Positions 20,008 to 28,990 of a DNA stretch of 64,000 nt are shown piece after piece. The notes under the pieces were generated by a model. It was given only the letters and a program-made list of their open reading frames with translations, was not told the DNA's origin and did not search any database. Location of the stretch: NCBI RefSeq assembly GCF_014642655.1, contig NZ_BMIR01000004.1:1-64000 (forward strand), read 5' to 3'. The translations under genes were made by a program, and so were the position numbers. Each line of letters begins with the position of its first letter. Positions within the stretch are counted from its first letter, which is position 1. Source of the DNA: Pullulanibacillus camelliae. GTDB taxonomy: Bacteria > Bacillota > Bacilli > Bacillales > Sporolactobacillaceae.

Positions 20008-20235
20008 CAGGTCAAGTGAATTGGAGCGGAAATCCGCACCGTCCTCATGACCAGAAATTTTATACATTCTATGCTTTTTAGAAAACTTGGCTTGCACCAC
20101 TTCGCTGGTACTCCTGATGTGATTTTCGCCAATCACACACTTAAGGTGCCCACAAGCCTTAGAAGGCGAAAGCCAAAGCCCGCCTTATACTCTCTTCCTT
20201 TATGAGCGGCAGCGAAGTTATACATTCTGATAGTA
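20008..20235 (+). repeat. Family A repeat, copy 2 (end of module 2 plus module 3)
   Basis: It carries the module 2 end (GGAGCGGAAATCCGCACCGT, CCTCATGACCAGAAATTTTA) followed by module 3 (AAACTTGGCTTGCACCACTT, ACTCCTGATGTGATTTT, ATCACACACTTAAGG, ACTCTCTTCCTTTATGAGCG, TTATACATTCTGATAGTA). It is nearly identical to 30800-31015 and 49490-49690. Confidence 0.85.
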
Positions 20236-20274
20236 CAAAAAAGAGACCTAAAAGGATGTGCCTTTTAAGTCTCT
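20236..20274 (-). terminator. Terminator of the GH3-GH94 operon
   Basis: On the minus strand AGAGACTTAAAAGG pairs with CCTTTTAGGTCTCT, followed by TTTTTT. It lies directly downstream of the phosphorylase stop. Confidence 0.88.
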
Positions 20275-20283
20275 GTTGCCGCT

Positions 20284-23200
20284 TTAAATATAAATCTCTA
20301 ATACATTTTCTTCTTTCTTTATATATTTTTGAAGCACTTGTTTCTCAATAGCAAATCCCCCTCGACGATAGCGATTTTGAACACGTTTTGCCTCTAAAAT
20401 TTTACCATTAATGACCAGGCGCTTAACTTGTTGTCCAAGATGATAAACAAACGTCACAGGTATCCCGTGGATGGCAAATTGGCAGGTAAGCCCATCAAGA
20501 TGCTCGGGCAACACTGGGTCAACCACAAGCTGGTCCTTTTCCAAGCGAATGCCTAACACATTTGATATAAGCTGATTCATGTAAATGCCAGGACCACTAG
20601 AATAGATACGCCAGCCTCCTTTCACGGCTACCTCACCTGTTCTCAAGAGGTCAAAGAGCTTCTCAGCCTCTTCACGTGTATCAAACTTGCCATCTGAGCT
20701 ACTAAAATAGCTATTACTTTGACGTACTTCTGCATTCGGAACAGCTTCCTGAATTTTAATCGGATTGATGACAGAAAGACCATTCCAAACCTCTTCCCCA
20801 TAGCCAAGCTTTGCCATTGCTTCGACAAAGCGAATATGGGCATGAACATATTGAAGTCCGATTTCCCGGCCGAAATTCGCCGCCTGTTCTGAACGCTTAA
20901 AGTGGGTACTCACGCCTCCTTGATAATGAGAGGGACGATCCATCAATCTCACCCCATCCGGAAAGGATAGATGCGTCTTAATAATCTCCACGTGATAATG
21001 CGCCTGTTCGGGTGTCAACAGTTCACTGATAATACTGCGCTGCATGGGGAGCAAACGATAGTTAATCGCTGTTGCTTTATCTTCAGGATGAAGCATCGGT
21101 TGAGCGTCACCAGACGTTTCCATATAAATGAAGCCAGGAATCACATCGGTTTGCAGAATGTAGCGATGAAAATCCTCTTCAATGCCTCTTAGAATCGTCC
21201 CTATCGCCTCTGCTCTTTCCGAATCCTCTGTCGCAAAGACATCAGCTAAGGTGCGCAGCGTTTGACAAGTCAAGGCTACCGTCCAACTACTCGCCATGAA
21301 TGTTTTAAATTGTTGATTCGCTGGCTGTAAGGTATCATCCCAATCCCCTTCGCCATAAGCCGAAAGACAGGTATCATGTAAAAAATCGCGTTGAATGGCT
21401 GCCATCGCTTTATCTATATGTGCCATGAGCGTTGCAGTCTTAGAAGTGTAAAGGGCTGTTGTAGAATCTGTATAAGGTAGCTCTTCATCTAAAATAGCCA
21501 TATCTCCCGTTGCCTTAAGATAATCACCGATCACTTTAAGCGGCCACACGATCACATCGCCATGGCTCTCTGCTTGCTGAAGACGGTAAGCATCAAACAT
21601 GAACCATTGTGGCCAGCCCCCAGTTTGCAGTTGTTGCTGGGCAAAAACTTTTCTAATAATCAGTTTGACCGTCTCATAATTTTGTGTAGCTAAAAAATAT
21701 TCCGCAGGCCCTTGACACACATCGCGTGTTCCCCAAGCGGCTCCTCCATATTGTTCCAACCCATGTGGTGTCGAAAAGTGGACAAGCATGTTATGGGTAT
21801 ACCACCAGGCAAGGGCATTAAATCTTTCGAGCTCCTCTTGCTTTTCTCCTGGTTGAGAGAGCTTAAAATGGTGCATCAGCCCTTTAAAATACGTTCGATA
21901 ACTGTCTGTCTCATATATGAAATCCATCTCCTTTACTAGCGAAAAGGTACCTGATAGAGTGCCTTCGATCGTTAAACACCACTCAGTGCTTGGCGCAATT
22001 TGCAGGACTGTTAAAGCAGCGGATCCAGGAGTTACGCCTGATGCAAGAAACCGTTCATCATATACCTCACACGCTGCTCCCCAAACACGTAATTGGTACC
22101 CAAGATGTGGATACACTTTTGCGCTATCCGCTTCTGCATCTGCATGGAATGTTAAAAGATTGCCTTCTCCCCTCTGTTCATATGGGACAACATATTCATT
22201 TGTATTCATAGTAAGCTGCTGTGTCACTATAAACCGATAGCTCTTCCCACGTACAGATGTAACGTGAAGCTGAAGCGCTTGATGCTTAGCTGCAGTAAAA
22301 TTTGTTATGATCAAAAGGTCATCTGTCGTTTTATAATACCAGCGAGCATAGTTAAAGCCGATTTCAAAGGCAGATGGCATGGTTAGCAGCCGATATTGCC
22401 CCTCCACCTCAACATAAAGACGCTGCCCTGATGTCTTCATAATGTTGAGTGGATTCCGGGGATTCGATAGCATTTTATTCATGTTCGAATTCCCAACCAC
22501 AACTTGTGAATTAAAAATTCCTCCCATATAACTTGTCGTTGCGAACGTGAGCTCTGGTTGGTCATGATTATACCCATTCATTAGGATATGACCGTGCGGG
22601 CGTTCTACAAGCCCCTCTTTTTCCTTGAATACCACATGCTCATAGGTCGAGGTGAAAAAGGATAAAAGTCTGCCTTCCGCCGTTTCCTCTAGCTGCCTAT
22701 CCGGAAAGTAGTGTTGAATATCCTCATCGTTCAACGCCTCTGTTTCTAGAGGTGCTCCAAAGATTGGGTTAAGCGCCACCTTCTCTACAGGCCACTCACA
22801 TGAAGACGACTGCTTTTGAACGTCCTTCCAGGCTCGCACCAGCTCGGCTTCATACGCCAAGCTTGTCACTGCATTCGGGTGATCCGCTTTAAACAAGCCA
22901 TAGAAAACAACTTGTTTCACTCCGTTTAACGCAAATCTCTCTGTCTGCAGAGCCGAATAGGCCATTTCATATTGATAATTGCGATTTTCTAAAGTGGCTT
23001 CATTTAAAGCCTTGGGTACATTGGTGGATTTGTAAGAGCGGCCAAAAAACTGAAAGCCATCCGTTGAATAACCCTTGGCCTTTTGCTGTAGCACCCCTTG
23101 TTGGATATACGGAAAGCACTGCTGTTGGGGCTGATTTTGCCGACTGCAGAGGACATAGCCCCTTTGCTCATCATCAAATACCTGATGATCAATATACTGA

Positions 23201-23619
23201 CTAACATAGGCTTCATTCGTACGCACTGCACCTGGCTCAGCAAGACCAAGATCTTGACCATAGATCAAGTCAACTGTCGGGTGCTTCCCCGCCACATTCA
23301 CCTCCCAAAACCAGATCGCTTGCTCTGTGATATGCAGCCTGACTTCGTAGGTGATAGTGTTAATCGTCCCCCTCCAGATCCCTCCTGTTTCCGAAAAAGC
23401 AAAGGTACTTTGCGATTGTATCCCCAATAGAGGAAAGGCTTTGATACCCTCCTCTTCATGGAGACGTAAGTACAGGTTATTTAATGCCCCATCAATAGGA
23501 TTGGATAAGAGCTGATTAATCATGATATGTTGATGGCTGATTTGATAGACATCCCCGCTATTTAACAGGCGGAACGTGAGATTGCCTGCTTGTATGGTAT
23601 TTATTGCTTCTTTTCTCAT
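20284..23619 (-). CDS. GH94 1,2-beta-oligoglucan phosphorylase (probable)
   Basis: A large 1111-residue GH94 phosphorylase with an N-terminal beta-sandwich region, a linker and an (alpha/alpha)6 barrel. Barrel motifs include WWYTHNMLVHFS, GAAWGTRDVCQGP and YGEGDWDDTLQP near residue 757, where the catalytic Asp of GH94 lies. The length and the adjacent GH3 gene match the Listeria innocua pair Lin1839 (about 1113 residues, sophoro-oligosaccharide phosphorylase) and Lin1840. It would release glucose 1-phosphate from beta-1,2-glucans. Cellobiose-type phosphorylases are shorter (about 800-900), which favours this reading. It lies 16 bases after the GH3 gene. Confidence 0.78.
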   Translation of the reverse strand: MRKEAINTIQAGNLTFRLLNSGDVYQISHQHIMINQLLSNPIDGALNNLYLRLHEEEGIKAFPLLGIQSQSTFAFSETGGIWRGTINTITYEVRLHITEQAIWFWEVNVAGKHPTVDLIYGQDLGLAEPGAVRTNEAYVSQYIDHQVFDDEQRGYVLCSRQNQPQQQCFPYIQQGVLQQKAKGYSTDGFQFFGRSYKSTNVPKALNEATLENRNYQYEMAYSALQTERFALNGVKQVVFYGLFKADHPNAVTSLAYEAELVRAWKDVQKQSSSCEWPVEKVALNPIFGAPLETEALNDEDIQHYFPDRQLEETAEGRLLSFFTSTYEHVVFKEKEGLVERPHGHILMNGYNHDQPELTFATTSYMGGIFNSQVVVGNSNMNKMLSNPRNPLNIMKTSGQRLYVEVEGQYRLLTMPSAFEIGFNYARWYYKTTDDLLIITNFTAAKHQALQLHVTSVRGKSYRFIVTQQLTMNTNEYVVPYEQRGEGNLLTFHADAEADSAKVYPHLGYQLRVWGAACEVYDERFLASGVTPGSAALTVLQIAPSTEWCLTIEGTLSGTFSLVKEMDFIYETDSYRTYFKGLMHHFKLSQPGEKQEELERFNALAWWYTHNMLVHFSTPHGLEQYGGAAWGTRDVCQGPAEYFLATQNYETVKLIIRKVFAQQQLQTGGWPQWFMFDAYRLQQAESHGDVIVWPLKVIGDYLKATGDMAILDEELPYTDSTTALYTSKTATLMAHIDKAMAAIQRDFLHDTCLSAYGEGDWDDTLQPANQQFKTFMASSWTVALTCQTLRTLADVFATEDSERAEAIGTILRGIEEDFHRYILQTDVIPGFIYMETSGDAQPMLHPEDKATAINYRLLPMQRSIISELLTPEQAHYHVEIIKTHLSFPDGVRLMDRPSHYQGGVSTHFKRSEQAANFGREIGLQYVHAHIRFVEAMAKLGYGEEVWNGLSVINPIKIQEAVPNAEVRQSNSYFSSSDGKFDTREEAEKLFDLLRTGEVAVKGGWRIYSSGPGIYMNQLISNVLGIRLEKDQLVVDPVLPEHLDGLTCQFAIHGIPVTFVYHLGQQVKRLVINGKILEAKRVQNRYRRGGFAIEKQVLQKYIKKEENVLEIYI

Positions 23620-23635
23620 GCTTCTATCTCCCCTG

Positions 23636-25801
23636 TTAGTCCATAAGTTGAAAAGGTACGGCCGTTACATGTTCACTATTTGGTCCGACATAGGCTGTAA
23701 ATGCACCTGGATCACTTTTCCATTGCAAGTCAGCATGGGTATACCTCAGCTGTTCTTCTTTAATGTCAAATTGCACCTGACACGACTCACCCGGCTGTAG
23801 GCTGATCCGCTTAAAACCTTTTAACTCTTTTAATGGGCGGACAACCTCGCCTACATGGTCGCGAATATAAAGCTGAACAATCTCCTCACCAGGTCGATCG
23901 CTCGTATTCGTTACCTCAACTGTCAAAGTTAAAGTCTCTCCTTTTTTGATCGTACTTGCAGTAGAGGTTACCTGGGCATAAGTAAAGGTCGAATAGCTCA
24001 ATCCATAGCCAAAAGGGAAAAGGGGATCATTAGGACTATCAAGGTAGTGGGAAACATAACGTTCCTGAGCATCAGGGGCATTCAGCGGGCGCCCTGTATT
24101 AAAATGATTATAATAAACGGGAACTTGTCCAACCGTCTGCGGAAAGGACATTGTTAATTTTCCCGATGGATTTTCTTGACCCATTAACAGGTCAGCCACA
24201 GCACTTCCGGCCTCACTCCCTGGATACCAAGCTTCTAAAATAGCGTCAGCTTCATCGACGATATCACTGAGATCCAGAGGTCGCCCGTTAAATAAAACAA
24301 CGACGATTTCTTTATTTAATGCCTTTAAACGCTTGAACAACTCTATCTGCGGTTTTGGGAGTTTAATAGCGGTTCGCGACCCTGCCTCACCGCTCATCTC
24401 CGATGCCTCACCTAAAGCGAGAACAATTCTATCTGCGGTTTGTGCAGCTTGAAGGGCAGCCATCATTTCAGCCTCATTGACTGATTGAATCCCACAGCCT
24501 TTCGCTACGCTCAAGCGCTCTTCAGAAATATGCGAAGCTAACCCCTGCCGCAATGTGACCGCATCCATTTTAGAGCCTTGCCAGGACCAAGGTCCCAAAA
24601 CATCCCCGTTATCGGCAAAAGGGCCAATTAAAGCGAGATGCTGTTCTTGATCAAGTGGTAAAACGCCATCATTTTTGAGTAAAACGCAGGACTTCACTGC
24701 AAGTGCTTTAGCCATTTGCCGATGTGAAGGAGAGAAAACAACGGTTTCTTCTAATTGTTCATCAGCACCACGATAGGGATTTTCAAAAAGACCCAGCTTA
24801 TTTTTTAGCCTTAAGATTCGCATAACAGCCTGATCAATCTCCCCTTCCGCCACAACACCTTCGTCTACCCATTCTTTTAAATGATCGATATAAGCCGTTG
24901 TCATCATTTCAATATCTACCGTTGCACGAAAGGCCTTTAAAGCCGCTTCCTTTAGATCTTGAGCCACTCCATGGGGAATCAGCTCTTTTACAGCGCCCCA
25001 GTCTGAGATAATGACTCCTTCAAAACCCCATTCCTGCCGCAGCACATCATTCATTAATGTCCGGTTTCCAGTGGCAGGTACACCATTGATTGTTGTAAAT
25101 GCAGTCATCACCATTTCACACCCTGCCTCTAGCGCACTCTTATAAGCAGGTAAATAATATTCTCTTAAGTGGCGTTCAGATAGATCCACTGTGTTGTAAT
25201 CACGTCCACCTTCAACGGCTCCATAGGCCGCAAAGTGTTTCACACACGCAGCGACACTATACATATCGTTTGCTAAGTCCTCTCCCTGAAAGCCTTGAAC
25301 AAACGCACGTGCAAATTCGCCATTCAAATAGGGATCTTCACCTGTGGATTCCATGACACGTCCCCAACGGGGATCTCTAACAAGATCCACCATGGGAGCA
25401 AAGGTCACGTGAATCCCTGAGACTGCCGCTTCCTTTGCCGCAACTTCAGCACTTTGACGTGCTAAATCTAAATCCCATGAGCATCCGATGGCCAGCGGAA
25501 CTGGAAAAATCGTTTTAAATCCATGAACAATATCTGACATCATCAGAAGTGGAATGCCTAAACGATTGTCTTCTAAATGACGGTGTTGAATCGCTTTGAT
25601 TTCACGTGCCCCCGAAGCCCCAAGAACTGATCCTGTATGCTCTATAACACTTTCACTCACACCCATTTCCTTCATTGGACCAGTAATATGTCCGCGCGTT
25701 GAAGACCCTTTAAAAAAAGGAGTCGCCAATTGCATGAGCTGAGCGATTTTTTCATCTAAAGTCATCTTATTTAAAAGTTGATAAAGCTCTTCTTCTTTCA
25801 T
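23636..25801 (-). CDS. GH3 beta-glucosidase (probably sophorose-type)
   Basis: A 721-residue GH3 enzyme without signal peptide: a TIM barrel (about 10-300) with KHFAAYGAVEGGRDYNTVDLS, nucleophile Asp in GVIISDWGAV near residue 266, a second alpha/beta domain with LALGEASEMSGEAGSR, and a C-terminal fibronectin-III-like domain. The ATG at 25801 is chosen because GGAGG lies eight bases before it. It is the first gene of the operon with the GH94 phosphorylase. By analogy to Lin1840 it would split sophorose or beta-1,2-gluco-oligosaccharides inside the cell. Confidence 0.85.
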   Translation of the reverse strand: MKEEELYQLLNKMTLDEKIAQLMQLATPFFKGSSTRGHITGPMKEMGVSESVIEHTGSVLGASGAREIKAIQHRHLEDNRLGIPLLMMSDIVHGFKTIFPVPLAIGCSWDLDLARQSAEVAAKEAAVSGIHVTFAPMVDLVRDPRWGRVMESTGEDPYLNGEFARAFVQGFQGEDLANDMYSVAACVKHFAAYGAVEGGRDYNTVDLSERHLREYYLPAYKSALEAGCEMVMTAFTTINGVPATGNRTLMNDVLRQEWGFEGVIISDWGAVKELIPHGVAQDLKEAALKAFRATVDIEMMTTAYIDHLKEWVDEGVVAEGEIDQAVMRILRLKNKLGLFENPYRGADEQLEETVVFSPSHRQMAKALAVKSCVLLKNDGVLPLDQEQHLALIGPFADNGDVLGPWSWQGSKMDAVTLRQGLASHISEERLSVAKGCGIQSVNEAEMMAALQAAQTADRIVLALGEASEMSGEAGSRTAIKLPKPQIELFKRLKALNKEIVVVLFNGRPLDLSDIVDEADAILEAWYPGSEAGSAVADLLMGQENPSGKLTMSFPQTVGQVPVYYNHFNTGRPLNAPDAQERYVSHYLDSPNDPLFPFGYGLSYSTFTYAQVTSTASTIKKGETLTLTVEVTNTSDRPGEEIVQLYIRDHVGEVVRPLKELKGFKRISLQPGESCQVQFDIKEEQLRYTHADLQWKSDPGAFTAYVGPNSEHVTAVPFQLMD

Positions 25802-25883
25802 CTTCTCGCCCTCCAAATTAAAACTGTCTTATAGATAATCAGTCAACGAGCGAGATGCCCAAAGACTATATCAAAATAAACTC

Positions 25884-25897
25884 TGTAATCGATTGCA
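25884..25897. promoter_or_regulatory. cre-like CcpA site upstream of the GH3-GH94 operon
   Basis: TGTAATCGATTGCA fits the core of the cre consensus (TGNAANCGNWNNCW). It lies about 85 bases before the GH3 start, consistent with carbon catabolite control. Confidence 0.6.
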
Positions 25898-25919
25898 ATA
25901 TAACTATAACGCATCTATC

Positions 25920-25929
25920 GAAACGTTTC
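25920..25929. promoter_or_regulatory. LacI-type operator 1
   Basis: GAAACGTTTC is the perfect central palindrome of many LacI/GalR-family operators. A second copy lies 122 bases upstream in the direction of the operon. Confidence 0.65.
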
Positions 25930-26041
25930 AATAAAGATAGCAGAATTTATTCTATACTTTGGTGCTTTTATCAGGGTAATTAAGATAATAAACAGTATAT
26001 ATAAGGGTTAATTTCATCTATTCCTGTAAAAATCCATTATA

Positions 26042-26051
26042 GAAACGTTTC
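26042..26051. promoter_or_regulatory. LacI-type operator 2
   Basis: This is a second perfect GAAACGTTTC. The 122-base separation (about twelve helical turns) suits repression by DNA looping. No LacI-family gene is in the window, so the regulator must be elsewhere. Confidence 0.6.
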
Positions 26052-26126
26052 AACTAATAGAGTAACAACACTAATCAAACTCCATATATCCACTTATCCT
26101 GTAGGCCTATTTCCCAAACCAGCCCC

Positions 26127-26290
26127 ATAAGAAAAACCGGGCGAAAAGCATGGCCGGTCCTTGCTTGGTATAGAGCATCATCCAATATGAAAGAGGCTTC
26201 ATTGCCTGGTCAAGTGGAATGGAGCGCAAGGCGCGAGACGCCTTTGGAAACGGGGCGAGTGTTACTTTACAAATAAACCGCGAGTTGTTC
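26127..26290 (+). repeat. Family A repeat, copy 3 (module 1)
   Basis: Module 1 starts ATAAGAAAAACCGGGCGAAA and contains a hairpin with arms near ACCGGGC/GCCCGGT (imperfect here), then AATATGAAAGAGGCTTCATT and TGGAGCGCAAGGCGCGAGA. It is nearly identical to 49232-49345 and 51975-52090. Confidence 0.8.
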
Positions 26291-26389
26291 CGAGAAAGCT
26301 GACTTCGAGGCCCTACGCGTAGACGCAGGAACAGGAGACTTTTAATCATAAATACTTTGAAACATAGATAAAACCATTCTAAAATGAGC

Positions 26390-26690
26390 TGCGCCCACTA
26401 AGGACGATCGGCTAAAAACATCACGTCATTAAGGCACTTAGGCTAAGTGCGTCACATCCATGTGACAACATCGAGGCTAGCACTTCCTGTGCGTCGAACA
26501 CCGAAGCAAGCACCTCAAGCTCCCCAACTTTTCGAGGATCCCGATGGTGCACCTGAGGCCGTGCCCGTGGAAAGCGAAGTGCTTTGGCGGAGCGCTTTAT
26601 GACTCAAGCAAAAAGCCGAGCGCATGCCTTCATAATGGTGAATGCGTTCGACTTCTCTATAAGCTGAATACTTCTGCCCCAGTCCCATCT
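26390..26690 (-). repeat. Family B repeat, copy 2
   Basis: Read on the minus strand it begins about ten bases after the stop of the STAS-domain gene: GGGACTGGGGCAGAAGTATT, TATAGAGAAGTCGAACGCAT, GGCATGCGCTCGGCTTTTT, later TTGTCACATGGATGTGACGC. It aligns along its length with copy 1 but has a divergent, longer middle. Confidence 0.85.
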
Positions 26691-26696
26691 ACTTTA

Positions 26697-27845
26697 TCAA
26701 TGCTCTGAGCTGTTAATATCGGATTTAAAGAACATATCGGCCAATGCCATCTGTAATGTGCCTTTGAACTTGACTTGCCCTTTAAACGTTTCCCCTGATG
26801 CGATTAATCCCTTTACTAACTCTGCACGGAGTCCAGTCATAACAGTCTGGCACCCCATCATAGAAATTCCTTCAGTAATTTTTATCAAGTGACCAGCAAT
26901 CGCATTCTCTATAGTCAATGCTCCAGAAAGATCAATGATCAAGGTTTGAATCCGCCGAACCTCGATCTCATGAAGCACTTTTTCCAAGATGGTAGAGATC
27001 CGCTGCTCATCAATTCGCCCTATTAATGGTAAAACACAGATCTGTGAATGAATAGGAATGATAGGCACGGAGAGATTTTCAGCAATCTCTCTTTGACGCT
27101 CAAGCAATTCATCCTTGTATTTCGAATAACTGATAAAAAAATGGGTTAAAAATTGATCAATTAAATCATTAATCTGTATTTCCAATGAATAAAAGGCTCC
27201 ACGTTCTAACTCTTTATCCATTAAGGTATCATAGTTAAATAGGAACGTCCAAAGTGTCCGACGAATCGCTTGTATCCACTCTAATTTAAAGGCAAGTGTC
27301 AAAGAATACTTTGACCATGACACCCCTTCTTGCTTGGCAAAAGCAATCAATTCTTGAACACGTTCCTCTATCACAAATAATATGAGTTTATGAGCATTGT
27401 CGACCAAATTGATATTACCAATGGTATGTATTTCATCTATTTTATCTCTTACATTGATTGCCTCCGCTAATAGTTTTTCTTCAAATTCCTCCTTATTTTT
27501 TAGGAAAAAATCCTTTAAGCTATCGCCATCATGAAACCTTAAATCCATTTTTCTCAACCCTCTCTTCTTTATCTGTTTGTGTTGAGGAAGTCTTATAATA
27601 AACGTCGTTCCCTGATTAAGCTTACTTTCGACCTTTATCTCTCCTCCATGCTGATACATGACTGAAAAGGCTTGAGTTAATCCCATCCCTGTCCCCTGTG
27701 CTTTTGTGGTATAAAAGGGGGTCCCTAACCTTTCGATCTTATCTTCCTCAATCCCCTTCCCCGTATCTCGAATGGTCACCACAACATCATTCCCATCAAG
27801 TGAATGCGTAATCATTAATGTTCCTTTTCCATCCATGGCTTCCAT
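26697..27845 (-). pseudogene. Histidine kinase C-terminal half fused to an RsbR-like STAS module (frameshifted part 2)
   Basis: This frame starts inside the HATPase domain (DTGKGIEEDKIERLGTPFYT, GTGMGLTQAF; residues 1-95). It continues into an RsbR-type N-terminal four-helix/globin-like domain (about 105-230) and a STAS domain (about 262-375, with IDLSGALTIENAIAGHL). The first part of the kinase is the next reading frame upstream; restoring one A at 27873-27877 joins them with the expected N-box FFNLIKNAMEAM. The intact protein would be about 520 residues. Kinase-RsbR fusion is unusual and would link ATP-dependent phosphorylation with stressosome-like sensing (inference). Confidence 0.72.
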
Positions 27846-27853
27846 CGCATTTT

Positions 27854-28264
27854 TTATAAGGTTAAAGAATGCTTTTTAAACTGGCTTTTCTTCCCTAAAA
27901 TTTTTGCACTCGTGTGTCTAAAATCCGTTATGACCTCCACCTCATACATCTTGTCTTGGAAGAGATTTAATATAGACTCTAATTCAATAGACAAACTAAA
28001 GGTTTGATCATCTTCATCCTGTAAATCTGGCTTAGATACTTGAAGGAGATTATTTAATGTGTCTAGGGCATTATCCAATTCCGATCGCGCGATATCTATA
28101 TAATGATGTTGACCTTCTCTTTCCAATAACTGCAGAAACCCTTTAACTGCTGTTAATGGATTTTTGACTTCATGAGCAATCCCAGCCGCAATTTGTCCAA
28201 CAGAGGCTAATTGATTCAGATGCTTCTCACGTTCCGACTTCTCAATATGCTCATTCCGTTTCAT
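27854..28264 (-). pseudogene. Histidine kinase N-terminal part with HisKA domain (frameshifted part 1)
   Basis: The 136-residue frame holds the dimerisation and phospho-acceptor domain: NQLASVGQIAAGIAHEVKNP with the His, then LTAVKGFLQLL. It has no sensor or membrane segment before the kinase. It runs out of frame after GKKSQFKK because an A run is one short (five instead of six). The downstream frame 26697-27845 supplies the HATPase, RsbR-like and STAS domains. Either a real pseudogene or a homopolymer sequencing error. Confidence 0.75.
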
Positions 28265-28386
28265 TATTCAGATGGCTCCCTTCTATATTTTAAGACACCA
28301 TACACCTCTCTTAAAGGAAGGCCAATCTAAAAACCTAGCCTTTAAGCTTGTTAGTCTTTGGATTCACCAAGTCCATCTGAAGTGGG

Positions 28387-28413
28387 AAGTCTTAAACACG
28401 AGGCTTAAGACTT
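28387..28413. repeat. Perfect 9-bp inverted repeat
   Basis: AAGTCTTAA and TTAAGACTT are separated by nine bases, between the broken kinase and the DUF6241 remnant. It could be an operator or a terminator; no T-run follows on the minus strand. Confidence 0.45.
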
Positions 28414-28433
28414 TAAAAATTCAAGACTGCTAT

Positions 28434-28806
28434 TTAAATTCTATTTCTCTTGACTTGCAATATAAGCTTTTCTTCTTCAGGTGTGAGTCTTCGTGTTGCC
28501 TTTCCTATTGTACCACCTTGCAGGTCCTAAATGGCATTATGATCCTGAGCGACATGAGAAAAATCCCCTTTACTCCAGCGTGTTAAAATCGACCGATAGA
28601 AGTCCCCATGTGTCAAAGTATTCTCATCCAGCCCTTTAAACAGCCGATCCACTCTTTCTTGTGTCATCTCATAAAATCCCCACTTTTCTGGCGCTTGTAC
28701 TTTTTGATGCGCCATGCCATTGATAGATGTCATCTGTCAGTTGTTGAAGTGTAACATCGCTCCCGAAAGGATTCAGACCCTTTGTGCTAAAAACTTTATC
28801 TAGCAT
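28434..28806 (-). pseudogene. DUF6241-family protein, broken by a frameshift and a nonsense codon
   Basis: The pieces of one protein lie in successive frames: MLDKVFSTKGLNPFGSDV then LQQLTDD in one frame, MAHQKVQAPEKWGFYEMTQE in the next, and, after a TAG at 28527-28529 where a Trp codon is expected, DLQGGTIGKATRRLTPEEEK. The conserved KWG, DHNAIW-LQGGTIGKAT pattern is that of DUF6241. One frameshift lies near 28722-28745. Two independent lesions argue for true decay. Confidence 0.72.
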
Positions 28807-28990
28807 AGGCTTCCCCTTAGGCAGGCTAAATCATCCTAAGCTTAATTATAAACAATACCTGCCAATAAACCAATTAAAGTTCAGTACAATATGAATTTTC
28901 TAAACAAATAGCACAACTTTCTGTTTACATTATTATACAAAAGTGATATCATATTAATATAATACAGATATTATCTAAGGAGGATAATCT

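Noticed and set aside
28272-28586. Plus-strand ORF opposite the DUF6241 remnant
   Set aside because: It is a shadow of the minus-strand pseudogene and the inverted repeat; no ribosome-binding site and no family.
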